From NCBI GenBank assembly GCA_900696455.1, contig CAADGB010000437.1:1-39165 (forward strand): DNA of 39,165 nt, written 5' to 3'. Under the pieces are notes generated by a model. The model saw only the letters and a program-made list of their open reading frames with translations, was not told the origin of the DNA and ran no database searches. Numbering within the stretch: position 1 is the stretch's first letter; every line of letters begins with the position of its first letter. The position numbers and the translations under genes are program-made. Shown piece by piece: positions 33,255 through 39,165 of the stretch. This stretch comes from an uncultured delta proteobacterium. Its GTDB lineage: Bacteria > Myxococcota_A > Polyangia > Haliangiales > Haliangiaceae.

Positions 33255-34480
33255 GCCGCGTCACCTCGAACCTCGCGCTCGTGGCGGGCGTCGTCGCGAG
33301 CGTCGTGGCGGCGGCCGCCGGCCCCGCCGCCGCGGGCGGCTTCGCGCTCGCCGAGCAGACCATCACCGCCGCCGGCACCGGCGGCGCCGGCGCGGCCCGC
33401 GACGACGAGGCCGGCGCGGCGTGGAGCAACCCGGCGGCGCTGGCCGACGACGGCGGCTGGCGGCTGGGCGCCGGCCTGGTGCTGGCGCGGCCGCGGATCA
33501 CCGCGCGCGGCGAGACCGACGACGGGCCGTGGCAGGCCGAGACCGAGAACCCGTGGGCGACGCCGCCGCACCTCGACGTGGCGTGGGCCCGCGGCCGGCT
33601 GGCGGTGGGCGGGGCGGCCGGCGTGCCGTTCGGCGGCGGCGTGGCGTGGCCGGTCGACTGGCAGGGACGCTTCGAGATCGTGCGCTCGCGCCTCGAGGTG
33701 TTCCGGGTGGCGCCGTTCGCGGCGTGGGACCTGGGCCGGGTGCGGGTGGGCGGCGGCGTCCACGTCGATCGCGGGCGGCTGCGGGTGGCGCGGCAGATGG
33801 CCTTCATCGACATGGAGGGCGACGTCGCGATCGACGTCGCCGGCACCGGCGTCGGCGTGCACCTGGCGGCGTGGGCCGCGGCCACGCCCGAGGTCGCGGT
33901 CGGGCTGACGTACAAGAGCCGGACCCGGGTGGCGATGGCGGGCGGCGCCAACTTCTCGGTCCCCGACGCCTTCGCCGGCCGCACGCCGGACCAGGAGGCG
34001 AGCGCCACGATCACGCTGCCCGACCGGGTGGTCGCCGGCGCGCGCTGGCGGCGCGGGCGGTGGACCGCGCTCGCCGACCTCGAGCTGACCGCGTGGGGCA
34101 CCTACCGCGAGCTGGTCATCGACTTCGCCCAGGACCAGACGCCCGACGTGCGGCAGGCGACGCGCTGGCGCACGACCGTGGCGGCGCGCGCCGGCGGCGA
34201 GCTGCAGGTGTCGCCGCGGGTGGTGGCGCGGGCCGGCGCCGCCCACGATCCGTCGCCGGCGCCCGACGAGACCCTGGGGGCGTCGTCGCCGGACGCCACC
34301 CGCACCGCGCTCACCGCGGGCGCGTCGCTCGCGGTCTCGCGGTCGCTCACCGTCGACGCCTTCGCCGAGTACCTGCGCCTGGCCGAGCGCGACACCCTCG
34401 GCGTCGAGAGCATGGCCGCGACCTACCGCGGCCGGGCCACGTTCGTCGGCGTGGGCGTGCGCTGGACCCGCGCCGACTGA
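33251..34480 (+). CDS. Outer-membrane fatty-acid porin, FadL/OmpP1/TodX family
   Basis: 409 residues. A signal peptide ends near residue 29 (AAAGG), and the mature protein starts GGFALAEQT. The FadL-typical N-terminal hatch includes AWSNPAALADDG, with the conserved NPA turn. The rest alternates short beta strands consistent with a 14-strand barrel and ends in a short strand (RWTRAD). FadL proteins let long-chain fatty acids or other hydrophobic compounds cross the outer membrane by diffusion. The ATG overlaps the lipase stop as ATGA, so production is coupled: the lipase would release acyl chains for this porin. Confidence 0.9.
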   Translation: MSRVTSNLALVAGVVASVVAAAAGPAAAGGFALAEQTITAAGTGGAGAARDDEAGAAWSNPAALADDGGWRLGAGLVLARPRITARGETDDGPWQAETENPWATPPHLDVAWARGRLAVGGAAGVPFGGGVAWPVDWQGRFEIVRSRLEVFRVAPFAAWDLGRVRVGGGVHVDRGRLRVARQMAFIDMEGDVAIDVAGTGVGVHLAAWAAATPEVAVGLTYKSRTRVAMAGGANFSVPDAFAGRTPDQEASATITLPDRVVAGARWRRGRWTALADLELTAWGTYRELVIDFAQDQTPDVRQATRWRTTVAARAGGELQVSPRVVARAGAAHDPSPAPDETLGASSPDATRTALTAGASLAVSRSLTVDAFAEYLRLAERDTLGVESMAATYRGRATFVGVGVRWTRAD

Positions 34481-34486
34481 CGGCGC

Positions 34487-34839
34487 GAGTCCGAGTCCGA
34501 ACCCGAACCCGAGCCCCTTCGACTCCGCCCCTTCGGGGCTTCGCTCAGGGTGAGCGGGGCATCCTAGATCCGAGCCCGAACCCGAGCCCGAGCCCCTTCG
34601 ACTCCGCCCCTTCGGGGCTTCGCTCAGGGTGAGCGGGGCATCCTAGATCCGAGCCCGAGTCCGAGCCCGAGTCCGAGCCCGAGTCCGAGCCCGAGTCCGA
34701 GCCCGAGTCCGAGCCCGAACCCGAACCCGAACCCGAGCCCGAGCCCGAGCCGAGCCCGAGCCGAGTTCGAGTCCGAGTTCGAGTCCGAGTTCGAGTCCGA
34801 GTTCGAGTCCGAGCCCGAATCCGAGATCGTGTCCGATCC
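34487..34839. repeat. Repeat locus between fadL and the EamA gene
   Basis: No gene is present. The region has two 79-bp-spaced copies of the REP-like module (34511-34589 and 34590-34658). Each runs CCTTCGACTCCGCCCCTTCGGGG then CTTCGCTCAGGGTGAGCGGGGC and ATCCTAGATCCGAGCCCGA. A long degenerate hexanucleotide tract then follows (about 34650-34834), switching between CGAGTC, CGAGCC, CGAACC and GAGTTC units. The tract is in frame to encode Ser-Asp-Ser-Gly-like shadow peptides on the minus strand, but there is no coding support. Confidence 0.9.
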
Positions 34840-34851
34840 CCGCGGGGCGAG

Positions 34852-34857
34852 TAGACT
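34852..34857 (+). promoter_or_regulatory. -10 box of the EamA gene, leaderless-type spacing
   Basis: TAGACT, six bases before the GTG at 34864. Confidence 0.45.
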
Positions 34858-34863
34858 GCGCCG

Positions 34864-35829
34864 GTGACCCCAGCGCCCGGCCGTGGCGGCCTCCTGTTCA
34901 TGGCCGCCGCGGCGCTGGCGTTCTCGGCGATGAGCGCGCTGGTCAAGGAGGCCGAGACCCGCCTGCCGACCGCGGAGATCGTGTGCGCGCGGGCCGCGAT
35001 CACGCTGGCCCTGTCGTGGCTCATGCTGCGGCGAGCGAGGCTGTCGCCGTGGGGCACGCGGCGCGGCGCGCTGGTCCTGCGCGGCTCGCTCGGGTTCGTC
35101 GCGCTCGGCTGCTACTACTGGACCCTGGGCCGGCTGCCGCTGGCCGAGGCGGCGACGGTCCACCACACCGCGCCGATCTGGACCGCGCTCCTGGCCTGGC
35201 TGCTCCTGCGCGAGCAGGTGAGCCGGGCGGTGGCGGTGGCGCTGGCGATGGGCATGGGCGGCGTGGTGCTGGTGGCGCGCCCCGGCGCCGCCGGGCTCGA
35301 CCTCGACGCGGTCGGCCTGACCGTCGCGCTGGTCGGCGCGGTGTGCTCGGCCGCCGCCTACGTGACCGTGCGCCGCCTCGCCGCCACCGAGCACCCGCTC
35401 GTGATCGTCTTCTACTTCCCGCTGGTGGCGCTGCCGGCGTCGATCGTCTGGGCGGCGCCGCAGTGGGTGACCCCGACCGCCGTCGAGTGGCTGCTCCTCG
35501 CCGGCGTCGGAATCACCACCCAGGCCGGCCAGGTCTGCCTCACCTACGGCCTCGCCCGCGAGCCCGCCGGCCGCGCCATGGCCGTCGGCTACCTCCAGGT
35601 CGTCTTCGCCGTCGCGCTCGGCGCGCTCCTCTTCGCCGAGCGCCCGCCGTGGACGACCCTGGCCGGCGCCGCGCTCATCATCGCCGGCACCGCGGCCGCC
35701 GCGCGGCCGCCACGGGGACAGGATCCTGGGTCAGAACCCGTCGGGATCGCACCCGTTCATGACGCCACTGCGTCGGGGCTCGAGCACGACCTCGCTGGCG
35801 CCTCGTGGACCCGACGCGATCCTGAGTAG
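34864..35829 (+). CDS. EamA/DMT-family transporter with an element-derived C-terminus
   Basis: 321 residues from a GTG. Ten hydrophobic segments form two EamA repeats, typical of drug/metabolite exporters (FLFMAAAALAFSAMSALVKEAE at the start, then WTLGRLPLAEAATVHHTAPIWTALLAWLLLRE, and YGLAREPAGRAMAVGYLQVVFAVALGALLFAERP at the end of the second repeat). It should lie in the inner membrane; the substrate is unknown. The last helix ends near residue 280. The final 37 or so residues, from about QDPGSEP on, are encoded inside a 234-bp inverted-repeat element beginning at 35714. The original stop is therefore probably lost and the tail is acquired. Confidence 0.9.
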   Translation: MTPAPGRGGLLFMAAAALAFSAMSALVKEAETRLPTAEIVCARAAITLALSWLMLRRARLSPWGTRRGALVLRGSLGFVALGCYYWTLGRLPLAEAATVHHTAPIWTALLAWLLLREQVSRAVAVALAMGMGGVVLVARPGAAGLDLDAVGLTVALVGAVCSAAAYVTVRRLAATEHPLVIVFYFPLVALPASIVWAAPQWVTPTAVEWLLLAGVGITTQAGQVCLTYGLAREPAGRAMAVGYLQVVFAVALGALLFAERPPWTTLAGAALIIAGTAAAARPPRGQDPGSEPVGIAPVHDATASGLEHDLAGASWTRRDPE

Positions 35830-35947
35830 ATGGACGATCCGCGTCGCGCGCGACGGGCCAGGCCCGTGTCCGCGCGGCCGATCCGAAACGCAACGGGGTC
35901 GAAAACGCGAGTGATGCTGGTGTGTTGAGACCCCGGATCCTGTCCCC
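35714..35947. mobile_element. 234-bp MITE-like element with 19-bp terminal inverted repeats
   Basis: The left end GGGGACAGGATCCTGGGTC (35714-35732) and right end GACCCCGGATCCTGTCCCC (35929-35947) are inverted repeats with one mismatch. The interior codes for nothing recognisable and is less GC-rich near its right end. No target-site duplication is clear. The ends resemble those carried by small non-autonomous elements mobilised in trans by transposases of other elements. The element interrupts the EamA gene's 3' end. Confidence 0.65.
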
Positions 35948-36005
35948 TCGGCGGAAGTGGGCGGAACTACGCAACGCGGGGGCGGCGGGCTCGATACGGG
36001 GGGAC

Positions 36006-38570
36006 ATGATGGAGCGAGCGCGGCTGTGGCCGCCGGTGCGGTTGCCGGCGCTGGCGCTGTGCGCGGTCGTGGGGGTGTGGGCCGGCGGGCACGGGCTGGG
36101 GGCGGGGGCGTGGCTGGTGGGGGCGGTGGTGGCGGGCGTGGTGGCGCGGGGGACGCCGGTGGTGCAGTGGTGCGCGGTGGTGGGGCTGGTGGCGGCGGCG
36201 CTAGGGGCGCGGGCGGCGGCGCCGGTGCCGCCGCCGGCGGGGGTGACGGTGGACGACCGCGAGGCCGACGTGATCGTGGGGTGGGTGAGCGGGCCGCTCG
36301 CGGCGACGCGGTGGGGGACCGGGTTCGAGGTCGACATGCGGGGCGTGCGGGTGAGGGTGCTGGCGGCGGGCGAGGTCGACGTCCTGCCCGGGGACCGCGT
36401 GCGCGTCACCGGCGCGGTGCGCAGCCCGCGCGGCTACCGCAACCCGGGCGCGGTCGACCGCGTCGCGATGGCCCGCACCGCGGGCGTGGCGTGGGAGGTG
36501 ACCGCGCGCGAGGTCGTGATCGAGGCGCGCGGCGACCGCGCGAGCGCGTGGCGCTGGCCGGCGGCGACCGCGCGCGACGCCAGCGCGCGGGTCGCGGCCC
36601 GCGGCGGTGACCGCGCCGGCAACGCCCTGGTGCGGGCGGCGGTGCTGGGCGATCGCTCGGCGCTCGACGACGAGATCGAGGCCGAGTGGCGCGCCGCGGG
36701 CGTCTTCCACGCCCTCAGCGTGAGCGGGCTGCACCTGGCCGCGGTGGCGCTGGTGGCCTTCGTCGGCGTCGGCCGGCTGTGGGCGCTGCTGGGGCTGGGC
36801 GCGCACCTGGCGCCGCGCCGGGCCGCCGCCGCGGTCGCGCTGCCGATGGCGGTCGCCTACACCCTGGTCACCGGCGCCCAGATCGCCACCGTCCGCGCGC
36901 TGCTCGTGGTCGCCGTCGTGCTCGTCGGCGAGCTGCTGGCCCGGCGGGCCCGCGCCGCCGACGCCCTGGGGTTGGCCGCGCTGGTGGTGCTGGCGCTGTC
37001 GCCGGCGTCGCTCCACGATCCGGGCTTCCAGCTCTCGTTCGTGGCCGCCGCCACGCTCATCCTGGCGGCGGCGCCCGGCGGCCGCGTCGCCGGCGCCGGC
37101 TGGCGCGGCAAGCTCGTGCGCGCGCTCGGCACCTCGGCGGCGGTGACCGCCGCCACCGCGCCCATCACCGCGTGGCACTTCCACGAGGTCTCGTTCGGCG
37201 GCGTGATCGGCAACCTGGTGGCGACGCCGCTGGTCGAGCTGGTCGTCATCCCCCTCGGCCTGGCCGGCATGGCGCTGGCCGCGCTGGTCCCGGCGGTGGG
37301 CGGCGTGGTGATCGATCTCTCGGTCGCCCTCGCCGGCGTGGGCGCGCGCCTGGTCGCGGCGCTCGGCGCATGCACGCCCAGCCTGGCGGTGCCGCCGCCG
37401 TCGCCCCTCGAGCTCGTGGCGTGCGCGGCGCTCTACGCGGCGTGGGCCGGCGCTCGCACCGGCTGGTTGTCGGCCCGGCGCGCGGCGCTGCTGGCGGCGG
37501 TCGCCGGCCTCGGCCTCGCCGGGGCCTGGGCCGCCTACGATCGCGGCCGCGTCGCCGGCGACGACCTGCGGGTGACGTTCCTCGACGTCGGGCAGGGCGA
37601 CGCGGCGGTGATCGAGCTGCCCGGCGGCGAGGTGCGGGTGGTCGACGCCGGCGGCGCTCCGGGCGCGCTCGGTGACCTGCGCGCGACCGCGCGCCCGGGC
37701 GAGGTGGTCGCGCGCTACCTGCGGACCCGGCGGATCGCGCGGGTCGACGTCGCGGTGGTGAGCCACCCCCACCCCGACCACTACCTGGGCCTGGTCGCGC
37801 TCGCCGCCCGCGTGCCGGTCGCGCGGCTGTGGAGCGCCGCCGAGGAGCCCCCGGCGCGCGCCGCCGAGGAGCCCCCGGCGCGCGCCGCCGTGGAGGAGCC
37901 CTCGGCGCGCGTCGCCGTCGATCCAGCGGCGCGGCGCGAGCGGCCGCGCAGCGGCGCGGACCCCGGCTTCGCCGCGATCGCGGCCTGGCTCGAGGCCACC
38001 GGCACCGTCCACGAGCACCCGGCGCTGGGCGCGCACCGGCGCGGCGACGTGACGATCCGCGTGCTGGCGCCGGTCCACGATCCGGGCGGCGGGCCGGCGC
38101 CGCACGCCGCGGCGGATCCGGTGCGCTCGCTCAACGACAACTCGCTGGTGCTGGTGATCGAGCGCGCCGGCCGCTGCGTCCTGTTCACCGGGGATCTCGA
38201 GGCGGAGGGCGAGGCCGACCTGGTGGCCGCCGGGATCGGGGCCTGCGACGTGGTCAAGGTCGCGCACCACGGCAGCCCGACCTCGTCGACCCCGGCCTTC
38301 GTCGCCGCCACCCGCCCCGCGCTGGCGGTGATGTCGCTCGGCCGCGTCAACCGCTTCGGCTTCCCCGGGCCCGAGGTGGTGACGCGCTGGCAGGCCGCCG
38401 GCGCCCGCGTCCTGCGCACCGATCAGGTCGGCGCGGTGACCGTCACGATCGACCGCGCCGGCGCCCTGGCGGTGTCGACGCACGATCCGCCGCCGCCGCC
38501 GCCGGCCGCGGCCCTTGGCGGCAGGAGCGAGCGACAAGGCGGCGAAGGGAGCGTAATAATGTGGCCGTGA
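36006..38570 (+). CDS. comEC: ComEC/Rec2-family DNA uptake channel
   Basis: 854 residues from the ATG at 36006 (GGGGGGAC just upstream; the longer frame from 35922 starts outside). The N-terminal half has about eight membrane segments and the Competence-domain block LSVSGLHLAAVALVAFVG and PGFQLSFVAAATLILAA. The C-terminal half is the metallo-beta-lactamase-like domain: VTFLDVGQGDAAVIEL, VVSHPHPDHYLGLV, CVLFTGDLE and VVKVAHHGS. The protein translocates single-stranded DNA across the inner membrane during transformation; the lactamase-like part is thought to be a nuclease. A low-complexity insert with three EEPPARAA-like 24-bp repeats (37836-37910) sits between the H-x-H-x-D motif and the next part. 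It overlaps the next start by four bases (GTGA). Confidence 0.93.
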   Translation: MMERARLWPPVRLPALALCAVVGVWAGGHGLGAGAWLVGAVVAGVVARGTPVVQWCAVVGLVAAALGARAAAPVPPPAGVTVDDREADVIVGWVSGPLAATRWGTGFEVDMRGVRVRVLAAGEVDVLPGDRVRVTGAVRSPRGYRNPGAVDRVAMARTAGVAWEVTAREVVIEARGDRASAWRWPAATARDASARVAARGGDRAGNALVRAAVLGDRSALDDEIEAEWRAAGVFHALSVSGLHLAAVALVAFVGVGRLWALLGLGAHLAPRRAAAAVALPMAVAYTLVTGAQIATVRALLVVAVVLVGELLARRARAADALGLAALVVLALSPASLHDPGFQLSFVAAATLILAAAPGGRVAGAGWRGKLVRALGTSAAVTAATAPITAWHFHEVSFGGVIGNLVATPLVELVVIPLGLAGMALAALVPAVGGVVIDLSVALAGVGARLVAALGACTPSLAVPPPSPLELVACAALYAAWAGARTGWLSARRAALLAAVAGLGLAGAWAAYDRGRVAGDDLRVTFLDVGQGDAAVIELPGGEVRVVDAGGAPGALGDLRATARPGEVVARYLRTRRIARVDVAVVSHPHPDHYLGLVALAARVPVARLWSAAEEPPARAAEEPPARAAVEEPSARVAVDPAARRERPRSGADPGFAAIAAWLEATGTVHEHPALGAHRRGDVTIRVLAPVHDPGGGPAPHAAADPVRSLNDNSLVLVIERAGRCVLFTGDLEAEGEADLVAAGIGACDVVKVAHHGSPTSSTPAFVAATRPALAVMSLGRVNRFGFPGPEVVTRWQAAGARVLRTDQVGAVTVTIDRAGALAVSTHDPPPPPPAAALGGRSERQGGEGSVIMWP
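37836..37910 (+). repeat. Three in-frame 24-bp repeats inside comEC
   Basis: Two perfect copies of GCCGCCGAGGAGCCCCCGGC plus GCGC (24 bp) and a third with a three-base insertion. They encode AAEEPPAR repeats in a loop, so copy changes would keep the frame. Confidence 0.85.
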
Positions 38571-39165
38571 CCGCCTCCAGCCCCCTCGGCGCCGCCGATC
38601 GCTTCGAGCAGCACGTCATCGCCGGCGGCGAGCTCCTGCGCCAGAGCCGGCTGGCGCAGGCCCAGCAGGAGCTCGAGGCCGCGCTGGCGATCGCGCCCGA
38701 GAGCGCCAAGGCGCTGGCGCTCCTCGGCCTCGCCTACTTCCGCGGCGGCAAGTTCGATCGCGCGCGCCCGGTCTACGAGCGCCTGGTCCTGGCCGCGCCC
38801 GCCGACGCCTCGTACCAGCTCAACCTCGGCCTGGTGTACCTGAAGCTCGGCGAGGCCGACCTCGCCATCGGCGCGCTCGAGAAGAGCCGCGACCTCGATC
38901 CCAGCCAGAACCGCGCCGTCAACTACCTCGGCCTCGCCTACGCCCGCGGCGGGCGCTTCGTCGAGGCCTACCGCGCCTTCCTCCTCGCCGGCCAGGCCGA
39001 CCTCGCCCGCGAGATCGCCGAGAACCTGGGGCCGGAGGTGCGGGCCGAGATCGAGCGCAGCATCCGCCGACCGGCGCGGGAGAGCACGCCGCCGCCGTCG
39101 ACCGCGGTGCCGCCGCCGCCGCCGCGCACGACCCCGCCGCCGCCGCCGCCGCCCCGCGCGGCCGC
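38567..39165 (+). CDS. TPR protein with a proline-rich middle (3' truncated)
   Basis: The frame is open to the window edge, so only the first 199 or so residues are seen. After about 12 residues come three or more TPR repeats (about 13-150: LAQAQQELEAALAIAPESAKALALLGLAYFRGGKFDRARPVYERLVLAAPADASYQLNLGLVYLKLGEADLAIGALEKSRDLDPS). A Pro/Thr/Arg-rich stretch then runs to the end. The GTG at 38567 overlaps the comEC stop as GTGA; a second in-frame GTG six bases upstream (38561) is also possible. An AATAAT box lies six bases before 38567. TPRs mediate protein contacts; the rest of the gene is needed to name it. Confidence 0.85.
   Translation, partial: MTASSPLGAADRFEQHVIAGGELLRQSRLAQAQQELEAALAIAPESAKALALLGLAYFRGGKFDRARPVYERLVLAAPADASYQLNLGLVYLKLGEADLAIGALEKSRDLDPSQNRAVNYLGLAYARGGRFVEAYRAFLLAGQADLAREIAENLGPEVRAEIERSIRRPARESTPPPSTAVPPPPPRTTPPPPPPPRAA

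Noticed and set aside
34545..35057. Ser-Asp-Gly repeat protein on the minus strand
   Set aside because: It arises from the hexanucleotide tract and overlaps the EamA start; no signal, no ribosome-binding site.
35922..36005. N-terminal extension of ComEC from 35922
   Set aside because: These codons begin inside the inverted-repeat element. The ATG at 36006 has a purine-rich upstream block and starts the membrane segment.

Overview
The window comes from a very GC-rich bacterium, by eye above 70% G+C with strong third-position bias. Its content points to a myxobacterial relative, most like the Haliangium/Kofleria group of Myxococcota. The signs are PEGA-domain envelope proteins, lipoproteins with low-complexity Asp-Ala-Pro linkers, two sigma-54 activators of different types, a PilZ-receiver-DUF4388 protein and an ArsA-like ATPase of the GKGGVGR type. 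Placement is inference; there is no rRNA or other marker here. I saw no tRNA, rRNA, CRISPR array, prophage or transposase gene.

Layout. 1-4.4 kb: end of a proline-rich protein, a TPR/PEGA-like envelope protein and a large repeat lipoprotein. 4.5-10.6 kb: gltB-gltD, glutamate synthase, on the minus strand. 10.7-16.8 kb: small envelope genes (four predicted lipoproteins in all in the first 16 kb, two PEGA proteins), an AraC regulator and the ArsA-like ATPase. 16.9-20.2 kb: a small unknown protein, a metallo-beta-lactamase-fold hydrolase, a PocR-type sigma-54 activator and YacG. 20.2-20.7 kb: a composite repeat locus. 20.7-25.8 kb: an RNA-repair locus. rtcR, a TetR regulator and a DUF1304 membrane protein run leftward, and rtcB-rtcA run rightward from a recognisable sigma-54 promoter. 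25.8-30.6 kb: DUF924, PilZ-REC-DUF4388, SpoIID-like, CPBP protease and YkuD genes. 30.7-34.5 kb: a lipase-like surface lipoprotein translationally coupled to a FadL-type porin. 34.5-34.9 kb: a second repeat locus. 34.9-39.2 kb: an EamA transporter whose 3' end runs into a small terminal-inverted-repeat element, then ComEC and the start of a TPR protein.

How genes work together. RtcR should sense RNA damage and switch on RtcB (ligase) and RtcA (cyclase) through sigma-54. The lipase/FadL pair should release and import fatty acids. GltBD makes glutamate. Many other products are cell-envelope proteins.

The most notable non-coding signals are three. At least eleven start codons lie only 6-9 bases downstream of a TANNNT -10 box, suggesting widespread leaderless transcription. 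A 163-bp hairpin-forming unit is tandemly duplicated inside a REP-like module whose uninterrupted form occurs twice 14 kb away. A 234-bp MITE-like element supplies the C-terminus of the EamA protein.
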